DNA of 41,170 nt from Candidatus Saccharimonadota bacterium (GTDB lineage: Bacteria > Patescibacteriota > Saccharimonadia > Saccharimonadales > Saccharimonadaceae): contig JAFWMT010000006.1 in assembly GCA_017545525.1 (NCBI GenBank), forward strand, positions 1-41,170, given 5' to 3'. The notes below the pieces were generated by a model. It ran no database searches and was not told where the DNA came from. It saw nothing but the letters and a program-made list of their open reading frames with translations. Position numbers and translations under genes: made by a program. Position 1 is the stretch's first letter. Every line of letters begins with the position of its first letter. Positions 1 through 6,551 of this stretch are shown here, piece after piece.

Positions 1-1
1 A

Positions 2-226
2 GCAGATGAAACAATTACAGTAGACGACGATATTATCCTCTATGGTAAATTCTCTAAAAAAGCAGTCCCAGTTATTCCAGATACTGGTGTTAACAGCCAA
101 AATGAAAATTCTTCATCTTCTAACCAAGCTGACTTAATAATCATTTCGACAATCAGCATCCTAAGCTTAGTTGCTATCACTATCGCTGATCGTCTCTATC
201 GCCGACATCGTATCTCGAAGTTCTAA
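2..226 (+). CDS. C-terminal end of a surface protein with sorting-signal-like tail (5' truncated)
   Basis: An open frame enters from the left edge and stops at TAA 224-226, giving 74 residues. The first part (ETITVDDDIILYGKFSKK) resembles the end of an InlB/Listeria-Bacteroides B-repeat, which usually closes with a 'TLYAKW'-like strand. It is followed by VIPDTG, a Ser/Asn-rich linker, one hydrophobic helix (about 18 residues, LIIISTISILSLVAITIA) and a basic tail RLYRRHRISKF. This order matches a Gram-positive LPxTG-type sorting signal, although Ile replaces Leu. The same arrangement (LPNTG, helix, YRFYR) ends the large secreted protein at 26010-29282, so the two are probably exported to the same surface. 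The main body of the protein is outside the window. Confidence 0.7.
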   Translation, partial: ADETITVDDDIILYGKFSKKAVPVIPDTGVNSQNENSSSSNQADLIIISTISILSLVAITIADRLYRRHRISKF

Positions 227-240
227 GCCTCTCTGCACGC

Positions 241-269
241 TTGATAATTTTAACCCCTTCTGATATTAT
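241..269 (+). promoter_or_regulatory. Promoter of ndk
   Basis: TTGATA (241-246), 17-nt spacer, TATTAT (264-269). The predicted start near 276 leaves only about 11 nt before the ATG, with an AGGAG Shine-Dalgarno at 278-282. Confidence 0.55.
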
Positions 270-286
270 GAAAAAAAGGAGTTATT

Positions 287-817
287 ATGCCAAAAGCAAA
301 AGATTTAAAATCACAAGATTTTATTCAAAGAAGTTTAGTAGTCTTAAAACCAGATACCGTCCAACGCGGAATTATCGGTGAAGTTATTCAGAGGTTCGAA
401 CGCGTCGGTTTGAAAATCGTCGGTATGAAAATGGTCATGCCTGATGAACACCTTTATCGTGAGCATTACGAAGGTATCGGCCAAATGATTACTCGCCGCG
501 GCGAGCAGGTTTTCCGCTACAATGTTGAGTATATGATGACCGGCCCAGTTATCGCTATGGTCTTAGAGGGCGTAGAGGCGGTCCCGCTAGTTCGTAAGAT
601 TGTCGGCCCGACCGAACCGAAATCCGCTGAAATGGGCACCATTCGTGGCGATTATTCTCACATGAGCTTCGGCTATTCCGACGCAAAGGGAACTGGTGTG
701 CCGAATCTCGTCCATGCTTCCTCTAACGCTGAAGAAGCGAAAAAGGAAATTGACCTCTGGTTCAACGGCAACGAACTCTACGATTACTCTGACTTGAACG
801 AAAAATATACTAGATAA
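287..817 (+). CDS. ndk: Nucleoside diphosphate kinase
   Basis: Transfers the gamma-phosphate of ATP to NDPs through a phospho-histidine and balances the NTP/dNTP pools in the cytoplasm. The protein shows the NDK start (LVVLKPDTVQRG, residues 18-29), the substrate segment GPTEPKSAEMGTIRGD (107-122) and the catalytic His143 in NLVHASSN. At 176 residues it is longer than the usual 135-150. The extra residues are a short N-terminal extension, an insertion between GTIRGD and the catalytic His (SHMSFGYSDAKGTG), and a C-terminal tail. The start is fixed by AGGAG 5-8 nt upstream. The gene is monocistronic and faces the small-RNA gene on the other strand. The identification is secure; only the role of the insert is unknown. 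Confidence 0.96.
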   Translation: MPKAKDLKSQDFIQRSLVVLKPDTVQRGIIGEVIQRFERVGLKIVGMKMVMPDEHLYREHYEGIGQMITRRGEQVFRYNVEYMMTGPVIAMVLEGVEAVPLVRKIVGPTEPKSAEMGTIRGDYSHMSFGYSDAKGTGVPNLVHASSNAEEAKKEIDLWFNGNELYDYSDLNEKYTR

Positions 818-818
818 G

Positions 819-970
819 AAAAAGGGCCCGGTTTTTAAGCCGGGCCCAAGGGGTAGGGGAGTTATATTGCGACACCAGCTAACTGGCGTCGCATGAAGGG
901 GTAATTTTTCTATTCTAAAAGCTACTCAGTAGCTCTTTTTCGTACTGAACCCTCTAAAGAGCGCCCTATC
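819..970 (-). ncRNA. Candidate structured small RNA, about 152 nt
   Basis: The minus strand carries a complete transcription unit with no open frame: a consensus promoter (976-1004), a predicted start at 969-970 and a GC-rich hairpin terminator with U5 (824-847). The RNA can fold into a closing stem (AAGGAUAGGG at its 5' end with CCCUACCCCUU before the terminator), a hairpin GCUAC-UGA-GUAGC flanked by A/U pairs (about 916-936), and a strong 11-bp hairpin UGCGACGCCAG-UUAG-CUGGUGUCGCA (868-893). UCAGUA (943-948) can also pair with UACUGA in an exclusive alternative to the first hairpin. No SRP, RNase P or tmRNA signature is visible. Length and closed-stem architecture would allow a 6S-like RNA, but this is only a guess. 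Confidence 0.7.
824..847 (-). terminator. Intrinsic terminator of the small RNA
   Basis: GGGCCCGG (824-831) pairs with CCGGGCCC (840-847). On the minus strand the hairpin is followed by TTTTTC. On the plus strand no T tract follows, so it belongs to the minus-strand RNA and at most blocks readthrough from ndk. Confidence 0.85.
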
Positions 971-975
971 CTTCT

Positions 976-1004
976 ATTATATCATACTAGCGCAAAAATG
1001 TCAA
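976..1004 (-). promoter_or_regulatory. Consensus sigma-70-type promoter of the small RNA
   Basis: Read on the minus strand this is TTGACA (1004-999), exactly 17 nt, TATAAT (981-976). It is the best match to the consensus in the whole window, which suggests a strongly expressed RNA. Confidence 0.85.
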
Positions 1005-1102
1005 TATCTAAGTATCATCTCATAGCCTTTGCAGCGTAAATGATTTGCTCTTCTTCGCATAATTAGCGTCCAACCGGGCGCTAATTTTACAAACTAAATG
1101 CA

Positions 1103-2026
1103 TTACTGTTTTTGAATATTGTTCAAAACATAATGTTTGCTATCTTTTATAAATGTCATTATATAAACCGGAATACTATCCGCATTTTCTTCAATATATC
1201 TACTAACTTCTTCGCTATTCGCAAGAGAATATGGAGCGACACAGGGTTCATCTTCTTCTCCATCGCCCCAAGGAGCCGTACCATGATAAACCTCTACTAC
1301 TAAATTGTCGTCATTATAGTACGCCTTTTTGACAATAGAAAACATCGTCCCACCAGTACCACCGATACCACCAGTACTAACTTTGAATAACTTAGGATCC
1401 TGATCTATAAATTTAAAATCATAATATGGTGCATCATAATCACGTTCTTCTAATTCCTGATTGCTTCCGAATAAATATTTATACTCTTCATTCAGATCGT
1501 CGTATCTTACTTTGATGGCCCACTCTCCTTCTACATTAGTTGACAAAACCCGATTTGCGCCCACGTTATCAAAAGCCACTTTTATTTTAGCATTTGTATC
1601 AAATTCAAAATCCAATATATTATTAAAAGTTCCAAATCCCTTCAAATATGGATTTACTATAGTTTGCGCCGAGGCGTTATTTATACTATTTGCGGCCTCA
1701 ATCACAGTTTCATTTGAACTAGTTGTTTCTGTAGTTTTAGTTTCGATATCATTGTCATTAACGCAACTTGCCAAAGCTGTTTCCAACGACGAAATTTTAT
1801 CATTTTGCGAAAGCATCGCCCATATGCCAAAACCAATTCCGCCAATTGCACATACCGCGAGTATAACTAGACCAACAATTATACCCTTACCAGTTTTCTT
1901 GGAGTTACCTCTAGGTAATGGCTCACTCGGTGCTGCCGGCTCGTTAGAAATAGCAGCTTCACGCGTCATCGCCATTTCACTCACTACAGGTTCTTTGGTC
2001 TCGTTATTTATTTGCTCATCTTCCAT
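1103..2026 (-). CDS. Membrane-anchored protein of unknown function
   Basis: The family is not recognised. The start chosen is ATG at 2026, because GGAGG lies 5 nt upstream; a longer frame opening with TTG at 2038 would place this Shine-Dalgarno inside the gene. The protein (307 residues) has an acidic, Pro/Glu-rich cytoplasmic N-terminus of about 45 residues, one transmembrane helix (GIIVGLVILAVCAIGGIGFGIW), and a large outer part. The outer part begins with a Ser/Thr-rich linker (TKTTETTSSNET) and continues with a globular, Tyr/Asp-rich domain with a GGIGGTGG segment. This layout recurs in several proteins of the window (10555, 17329, 39902) and suggests a surface-exposed domain. A -10-like TATAAT lies at 2058-2063. 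Confidence 0.75.
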   Translation of the reverse strand: MEDEQINNETKEPVVSEMAMTREAAISNEPAAPSEPLPRGNSKKTGKGIIVGLVILAVCAIGGIGFGIWAMLSQNDKISSLETALASCVNDNDIETKTTETTSSNETVIEAANSINNASAQTIVNPYLKGFGTFNNILDFEFDTNAKIKVAFDNVGANRVLSTNVEGEWAIKVRYDDLNEEYKYLFGSNQELEERDYDAPYYDFKFIDQDPKLFKVSTGGIGGTGGTMFSIVKKAYYNDDNLVVEVYHGTAPWGDGEEDEPCVAPYSLANSEEVSRYIEENADSIPVYIMTFIKDSKHYVLNNIQKQ

Positions 2027-2220
2027 TTTTTCCTCCAAAAAGCTTATATCTAAACCTATTATACTAAAAATAATCTTAAATCACTATAGCATCGTATTCG
2101 CACAGGACCTTTACGTATTGCATCGACCACAATAATTAAACCAGCTTTAAATAAAAGTTATAGAATTCCTGCCGAAATGTTGCAAAGGTTGTGAAAGTTG
2201 TATGTATTTAGAGTGCATAT

Positions 2221-2955
2221 CTAGAGCACTTTTTCCAGAAATTCCTTTACTCTCTCTGTTTTTGGATGATCGAAAAACTCTTTCGGCGTCCCTTCCTCAA
2301 TAATCCGCCCCTTATCAATAAATACAATTCTCGTCGCAATCTCTTTTGCGAAGCTCATTTCATGCGTTACAATCATAATCGTCATTCCACGTTCCGCTAA
2401 CTCCCGTATTAGCGATAATACATCCCCAATTGACTCCGGATCAAGCGCCGAAGTCGGCTCGTCGAATAGCAATACCTCCGGCGACAGCATCATCGCTCGT
2501 ATAATCGCCACTCTCTGTTTTTGCCCGCCCGAAAGCGAAGCTGGATAAGCATCTGCCTTATTTAAAAGTCCAATATGCCGAAGTAAATCTTTCGCTCGTT
2601 TTTCCGCCTCATTTCGCTTCATTAGTTTCAATTTCAGCGGCGCCAGCAACAAATTCTCCATTACCGTCATGTTCGCAATCAGATTAAAATGCTGAAATAC
2701 CATCCCAATATTTCGCCTAATCCGCCGGATATTTTTCTCCGTTACCAGCTCGCCATCAAAATACATCTCACCTGCCGTTGGCTCTTCCATCCAGTTAATA
2801 CAGCGCAGAAACGTCGATTTTCCCGACCCCGATGGCCCCAAAATCACCACTCGCTCCCCCTCAGTCAGTTTAAAATTAATCCCGTTCAAAACTTTATTTT
2901 TTCCAAACGATTTTCGCAGGTTTTTGATTATTAGCTCCGTATCTTGATTTTCCAT
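2221..2955 (-). CDS. Polar amino-acid ABC transporter, ATP-binding subunit (GlnQ/HisP type)
   Basis: This is the ATPase that powers amino-acid uptake at the inner face of the membrane. Visible motifs are Walker A GPSGSGKST (residues 40-48), Q-loop Gln88 (VFQHFN), signature LSGGQ (141-145), Walker B VLLFDEP with catalytic Glu166, D-loop SALD and switch His198 (VTHE). The length of 244 matches GlnQ/ArtP/HisP proteins. It is the last gene of a three-gene unit with the permease (stop and next start are adjacent at 2955/2956) and the binding protein. Together they make a complete importer with one permease gene, which implies a homodimeric channel. The substrate cannot be read from the sequence. 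Amino-acid import fits a host-dependent organism with few biosynthetic pathways. Confidence 0.95.
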   Translation of the reverse strand: MENQDTELIIKNLRKSFGKNKVLNGINFKLTEGERVVILGPSGSGKSTFLRCINWMEEPTAGEMYFDGELVTEKNIRRIRRNIGMVFQHFNLIANMTVMENLLLAPLKLKLMKRNEAEKRAKDLLRHIGLLNKADAYPASLSGGQKQRVAIIRAMMLSPEVLLFDEPTSALDPESIGDVLSLIRELAERGMTIMIVTHEMSFAKEIATRIVFIDKGRIIEEGTPKEFFDHPKTERVKEFLEKVL

Positions 2956-3660
2956 CTATTCCTCCGCCTTCAAATCGCTCTTTCTTAAGCTCTTCTCGAC
3001 TCGTTTGACGATAAAGGTAATCAGATAAATCGTCACAAGGTAGAATAGCGCCGCCACAAACATCGGCACAATATAACTCGCCATATTTTGCCCTGAGCCA
3101 ATATCCTTTGCCGCCATGTTAAGATCGTACATCCCGACCATACTTACAATTGCCGTCTCTTTAATCACCGTGATAATTTCGTTTCCCATCGCCGGGATGA
3201 TGTTTTTAATCGCTTGCGGCGCCACAATCTTAAAGAAAATCGTCCTCCTCGATAGCCCCAGCGCTAATCCCGCCTCCGTTTGACCAGGATCTACCGAAAG
3301 AATTCCGCCTCGAATTACCTCCGCCGAATACGCCGCCGAATTTAGCCCAAATGCAATAATCGCGGTAATAATACTTGGGAATCCCTTAATCGCAAAAATA
3401 ACGAAGAACATTATGAATAACTGCAACGCCATCGGCGTACCTCGGATAATTGTCGTATAAATTTGGCAAATAAACTTCGGCACTACCAGCCATTTTGACG
3501 GTTTCGCCGTGTCAACTAACGCAATAATCGTCCCAAGGAATATGCCGATCAAAATCGCAAAGTACGAAATCTGAATCGTCAATAAAAACCCGTGCAAAAG
3601 GGCATCAATATATTCTTGCGTACTAAACAATTCTACTACTTTAGAAAAGAAATCACTCAT
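2956..3660 (-). CDS. Polar amino-acid ABC transporter, permease (HisM/GlnP type)
   Basis: Membrane channel subunit of the importer encoded with 2221-2955 and 3653-4504. The 234-residue protein has about five hydrophobic helices. It carries the classic features of the His/Glu/Gln/Arg permease family: TIIRGTPMALQLF (TxRGTPxxxQL) in the first half and the coupling-loop EAA motif VDPGQTEAGLALGLSRRTIFFKIVAPQA in the second. The start codon overlaps the end of the binding-protein gene by 8 nt, indicating translational coupling. Only one permease is present, so a homodimer is expected. Confidence 0.95.
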   Translation of the reverse strand: MSDFFSKVVELFSTQEYIDALLHGFLLTIQISYFAILIGIFLGTIIALVDTAKPSKWLVVPKFICQIYTTIIRGTPMALQLFIMFFVIFAIKGFPSIITAIIAFGLNSAAYSAEVIRGGILSVDPGQTEAGLALGLSRRTIFFKIVAPQAIKNIIPAMGNEIITVIKETAIVSMVGMYDLNMAAKDIGSGQNMASYIVPMFVAALFYLVTIYLITFIVKRVEKSLRKSDLKAEE

Positions 3661-4504
3661 CAGTTAACCCCATATGTTTTAATACTAATTTATCGATTTC
3701 GGTTTTACCATCCGCATCAGGCGTCATCATCCCTGCCAACACTTCATTGAACGCTTCGAGCAGCTCCGTCTTCTCTCGGTTTACTGCAATCGCGTATGAC
3801 TCTTCTACTGGATAATCTTCTTCGCGGGTCGGACCCGAATAATACAACGGCAAAGCATTCAGGTCTGGATTTTTCTCAACGATAAATTTCGCCACCAATT
3901 CATCCGCAATCGCATAATCAATAATATGCGCGTTAATCGCATCTGCTGCTAGCTGATGCGAATCTATACCTTTAATCGTAGTGCCAGTATCTACTAATAC
4001 TCCGTTTTCAATCTCATCTTCTACAAACAAATATCCTGTACTTCCAATCTGTGAGCCAAGCTTCGCTCCGTCCAGTGCTTCCCAAACAATATGGTCATCC
4101 CTTAATGGCGGCGGCATTTCGCGGTTATATATTACATATTGCACCGAAGTATAATAGGGAATCGTGAAGTTCACTTTTTCCGCTCTTGCCGGCGTAATCG
4201 TTAGCCCCGCCGCTCCCGCATCCGCAATTTTACCCGCTTCAACGTTGTCTATAATCACATCGAATTCGACGTTTTTAATCTGGATAGTCTTATTCAGTTT
4301 TTCCGCTACTCTATCCACGATATCTACATCCACTCCTACAATCTGTCTATCTTTATAGTATTCAAATGGCGCAAATGGTACATTCGTCTCTACCACATAA
4401 TCCGCTTCCGCATCACCTTGAATCGAAAACCAAACACTCACCCCCATCCCCACCGTCACTAGCAAGAACACCACAAGCCAAAGTATGCTTTTAACCTTAT
4501 GCAT
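3653..4504 (-). CDS. Amino-acid ABC transporter substrate-binding protein (SBP_bac_3 family)
   Basis: Extracytoplasmic receptor of the importer. The N-terminus has a short basic start and a 20-residue hydrophobic stretch (SILWLVVFLLVTVGMGVSVWF) with no lipobox Cys, so it is probably membrane-anchored rather than a lipoprotein. The body has the family signature: VPFAPFEYYKDRQIVGVDVDIVDRVAEKL, AGAAGLTITPARAEKVNFTIPYY and the ligand-loop segment GSQIGSTGYLFVED. It is the first gene of the operon. Its ATG follows the extended -10 at 4511-4521 by exactly 6 nt, so the mRNA is predicted to be leaderless. Confidence 0.93.
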   Translation of the reverse strand: MHKVKSILWLVVFLLVTVGMGVSVWFSIQGDAEADYVVETNVPFAPFEYYKDRQIVGVDVDIVDRVAEKLNKTIQIKNVEFDVIIDNVEAGKIADAGAAGLTITPARAEKVNFTIPYYTSVQYVIYNREMPPPLRDDHIVWEALDGAKLGSQIGSTGYLFVEDEIENGVLVDTGTTIKGIDSHQLAADAINAHIIDYAIADELVAKFIVEKNPDLNALPLYYSGPTREEDYPVEESYAIAVNREKTELLEAFNEVLAGMMTPDADGKTEIDKLVLKHMGLTDE

Positions 4505-4510
4505 AATCCC

Positions 4511-4521
4511 ATTATATCATA
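4511..4521 (-). promoter_or_regulatory. Extended -10 promoter of the ABC importer operon
   Basis: TATGATATAAT on the minus strand, ending 6 nt before the ATG at 4504. The predicted +1 is the A of the start codon. No -35 is evident. Confidence 0.65.
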
Positions 4522-4525
4522 AAAA

Positions 4526-4546
4526 TGGTGACCTGGGTGCGAGTCG
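4526..4546 (-). repeat. Repeated 3' end of tRNA-Arg (tRNA fragment)
   Basis: These 21 nt are identical to 4602-4622, the last 21 nt of tRNA-Arg including CCA. On the transcript strand the fragment lies 76 nt downstream of the tRNA's own 3' end. Upstream of it only a short T-arm-like piece (GGUGCG-ACU-CGCACC) is present, lacking three loop bases, so it is not a functional tRNA. It may be the relic of a tandem tRNA copy or of integration at a tRNA end. Confidence 0.8.
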
Positions 4547-4567
4547 CACCGTTAGGTCCGACTCCCA

Positions 4568-4599
4568 ACTAAAAAAGCGCCATTGGAGGCGTTTAGTTT
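4568..4599 (-). terminator. Hairpin terminator downstream of tRNA-Arg
   Basis: On the minus strand: AACTAAA, CGCC, loop TCCAAT, GGCG, then TTTTTTAGTT. CGCC/GGCG form the core, and AACTAAA can pair with TTTAGTT. The T6 tract follows the core stem. The plus strand ends similarly in TTTTTT, so the element may act in both directions. Confidence 0.6.
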
Positions 4600-4601
4600 T
4601 T

Positions 4602-4677
4602 TGGTGACCTGGGTGCGAGTCGAACGCACAACCTTCTCCTTAGGACGGAGCTGCTCTATCCATTGAGCTACCAGGCC
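4602..4677 (-). tRNA. tRNA-Arg, anticodon CCU
   Basis: Read on the minus strand, acceptor GGCCTGG pairs with CCAGGTC (one G-U). The D-arm is GCTC/GAGC. The anticodon stem-loop is GCTCC-GTCCTAA-GGAGA, with anticodon CCU after U33 and an unusual G27/A43 mismatch. The T-arm is GTGCG-TTCGACT-CGCAC, the discriminator base is A, and CCA is encoded. It reads AGG codons. Total length with CCA is 76 nt. Confidence 0.93.
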
Positions 4678-4683
4678 ACAAAA

Positions 4684-4703
4684 TATGCTATAATTATATC
4701 ATG
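4684..4703. promoter_or_regulatory. Overlapping divergent promoters of tRNA-Arg and the foldase gene
   Basis: The plus strand has TATGCTATAAT (4684-4694) for the gene at 4701. The minus strand has CATGATATAAT with TATAAT at 4698-4693 for tRNA-Arg. The two -10 boxes share two bases in one palindrome, TATAATTATA (4689-4698), so polymerase can melt it in only one direction at a time. The start codon at 4701 lies 6 nt past the plus -10, which predicts a leaderless mRNA. Confidence 0.65.
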
Positions 4704-5720
4704 AATCTGTTGAAGAAGAAAGAAGCGAAGAAAACCGAACAAGAAAAGGTCGAAGAACGTCGTGAAGAAGTTCTCGCGACTGGGCGTAAATTTAAATACC
4801 CGCTCCAGTGGACTCGTCATCGTATCGTAATCAACACTATTCTTATTGCTTTTATCATTCTTTCCTTAATCATCGCTGGCGGCTGGTTCGCGCTCTATCG
4901 TTTAAACATGACTGACGACCTTCTTTTCCGCGTAACCGAAGTTTTACCAATCCCCGTCGCTACTATTGACTCTGAAAACGTCCGTTTTTCAGATTATCTC
5001 ATGTTCTACCGCAGTAGCATGACCTCAATCGAACGTCAATCTGGCAGCCAATTCGATGAAGGTTCGGTCGAAGAGCTCCGTAATGAATACAAGCGTTCCG
5101 CTCTCTCCGAATCTGAAAAGTATGCTTTTGCTACCAAACTTGCCAAAGAACTTGATCTTTCCGTCTCTGATGAAGAAATTCAAAAGGAATTTGAACGTCA
5201 TCTTAATATCGGCGGCATCGCTCGTAGCGAAGAAAGTTTTATGAAAATTGTCGAGACTAATTTTGGTCTAAATAAGAGCGAATATGAACGCATGCTTTAT
5301 CTTACGCTCATTAAATCCAAAGTTTCTATTGCCATTGATGAAAATGCCAATAAAATCGCTGGCGAAGTTGAAAAAATTCTTGCTGAATCTGGAGATGATT
5401 ATCGTAAAGTCGCCGAAGATTTAGGCGAAAAAATTATTTATGAGGAAACCGGTGGTCTAGTTGACAATAAAAATATTGACGGCGGTCGCGCCACCGAAGC
5501 TTTCACTCTCGAGCCGAATCAAAGCAGCGGCAAATTTGTCTCCATGAACGGCGACGGGTATTATTTCGTTAAACTCATTAATAAAACCAATACCGAAGTC
5601 AATTTCGTTTCCATTAAAATCCCATTTACCGAATTTGACAAACGTTTCGAATTACTCCGCGAAGAAGGGAAGATTAACGAACTTATTTCTATCGAAGATC
5701 CTTCCGCCTCCAAAGAATAA
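4701..5720 (+). CDS. Membrane-anchored SurA/PrsA-like foldase (parvulin-type)
   Basis: Likely an extracytoplasmic peptidyl-prolyl isomerase or chaperone that helps secreted proteins fold. The 339-residue protein has a charged cytoplasmic start (about 45 residues), one transmembrane helix (IVINTILIAFIILSLIIAGGWFALY), and a SurA_N-like helical segment with VATIDSENVRFSDYLMFYRS followed by KYAFATKLAKELDLSVSDEEIQKEF. The C-terminal part resembles a parvulin fold (EETGGLVDNKNI, AFTLEPNQSSGKFVSMNGDGYYFVKLI). The catalytic residues of parvulins are not all evident, so activity is uncertain and a pure chaperone role is possible. There is no Shine-Dalgarno, and the start lies exactly at the predicted transcription start. 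Confidence 0.78.
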   Translation: MNLLKKKEAKKTEQEKVEERREEVLATGRKFKYPLQWTRHRIVINTILIAFIILSLIIAGGWFALYRLNMTDDLLFRVTEVLPIPVATIDSENVRFSDYLMFYRSSMTSIERQSGSQFDEGSVEELRNEYKRSALSESEKYAFATKLAKELDLSVSDEEIQKEFERHLNIGGIARSEESFMKIVETNFGLNKSEYERMLYLTLIKSKVSIAIDENANKIAGEVEKILAESGDDYRKVAEDLGEKIIYEETGGLVDNKNIDGGRATEAFTLEPNQSSGKFVSMNGDGYYFVKLINKTNTEVNFVSIKIPFTEFDKRFELLREEGKINELISIEDPSASKE

Positions 5721-5787
5721 AACTTTTATTCCAAACCGACGAAGACCTCTTGTCGGCCGCGATACTATACGAAATTATTATCTACGA

Positions 5788-6423
5788 CTACCCATGTAAA
5801 TTATTATAGACAAATAAAAGCATAATAATTGTTGCAGCTTTTATAATCAGACTAACTGTTGATAATCGTTGCCAATTTGTCTTCAAACCAACTATACCGA
5901 ACGCTATAGCCAAACTTGCTAGCGGCACATCGATAAAGTACATCGTTAAGACCCATCCAATTCCACCTGTACTATCTGTGCTGCTCTTACCCATGGCCAT
6001 CAAACAGCATATCCAGAACAACACCGAAATCATAGTAGCTACAAACGAGAAAACTGACCATATTTTGATATCTTTTCCCCTGGTTTTCGGTTTTAAAATT
6101 TGCACCCCCTCAATTATTGCCCAAATATAAGAAGATATTGCAAGTCGTTGCAAGAAGCTAAACGATACATTCATGTAAGAGCAGCTATCACTATCATCAT
6201 AGCCACACAATGTATTAATTATAAAATACGGAGCATAAAACAAAGCGACTATGATTATATGAGCAATACCTTCTTTATATTGTTTCAATATAAAATTATG
6301 AATGCCCAATATACCAAAACATGGTATAAAAGCAAAAACAGCAGCCGTCTTAAGCCTCGAATCACCAAACTGTTTTATAGCACCACCTGGGGTGATTTTT
6401 GAACTAGCTGCTCGTTCTTCCAT
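5788..6423 (-). CDS. TM2-domain-like multi-pass membrane protein
   Basis: A 211-residue protein with about five hydrophobic segments. Near the N-terminus FIPCFGILGIHNFILKQYKEG resembles the TM2 domain pattern (GxxGxHxFYLGK followed by a Gly turn). A Cys/Asp-rich loop (CGYDDSDSCSY) lies on the opposite side of the first hairpin. The remaining helices have no recognisable family. The start ATG at 6423 lies about 30 nt past the 3' end of tRNA-Gly on the same strand with no strong promoter of its own, so it may be read from the tRNA promoter. The function is unknown; TM2 proteins are small membrane proteins with varied roles. Confidence 0.7.
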   Translation of the reverse strand: MEERAASSKITPGGAIKQFGDSRLKTAAVFAFIPCFGILGIHNFILKQYKEGIAHIIIVALFYAPYFIINTLCGYDDSDSCSYMNVSFSFLQRLAISSYIWAIIEGVQILKPKTRGKDIKIWSVFSFVATMISVLFWICCLMAMGKSSTDSTGGIGWVLTMYFIDVPLASLAIAFGIVGLKTNWQRLSTVSLIIKAATIIMLLFVYNNLHG

Positions 6424-6452
6424 ATGTCATTTATTTTTAAACTCGTATTCTC

Positions 6453-6527
6453 TGGTGCGGGTACAGGGAGTCGGACCCTGATCTCATCCTTGGGAAGGAT
6501 ACATAATAGCCGCTATACGATACCCGC
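6453..6527 (-). tRNA. tRNA-Gly, anticodon CCC
   Basis: Read on the minus strand, acceptor GCGGGTA pairs with TACCCGC. The anticodon arm is TATCC-TTCCCAA-GGATG with anticodon CCC after U33, the T-arm is CAGGG-TCCGACT-CCCTG, the discriminator base is A, and CCA is encoded. It reads GGG. Nothing here suggests a UGA-reading glycine tRNA. Confidence 0.93.
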
Positions 6528-6539
6528 TAACGTTCTCTC

Positions 6540-6550
6540 ATTATACCACA
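6540..6550 (-). promoter_or_regulatory. Extended -10 promoter of tRNA-Gly
   Basis: TGTGGTATAAT on the minus strand. The predicted start near 6533 is about 6 nt before the mature 5' end. Confidence 0.6.
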
Positions 6551-6551
6551 A

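Noticed and set aside
824-847. GC-rich hairpin as the terminator of ndk
   Set aside because: No T tract follows on the plus strand. The T5 is on the minus strand, where it ends the small RNA.
1461-2135. A 224-codon plus-strand frame
   Set aside because: It is antisense to the membrane protein 1103-2026, which has a clear Shine-Dalgarno and transmembrane topology. The plus frame lacks both.
4526-4677. A present integrative element between the tRNA-Arg repeats
   Set aside because: Only 55 bp lie between the copies and no integrase or phage gene is in the window.
5721-5787. CCGAC...GTCGG hairpin after the foldase gene as a terminator or a further insertion element
   Set aside because: The stem is five bp, has no T tract and lacks the core boxes of elements A-C.
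6453-6527. UGA recoded as glycine, as in Gracilibacteria/Absconditabacteria
   Set aside because: The tRNA-Gly anticodon is CCC. TGA ends several genes here at expected positions (for example 17330-17332, 39907-39909).
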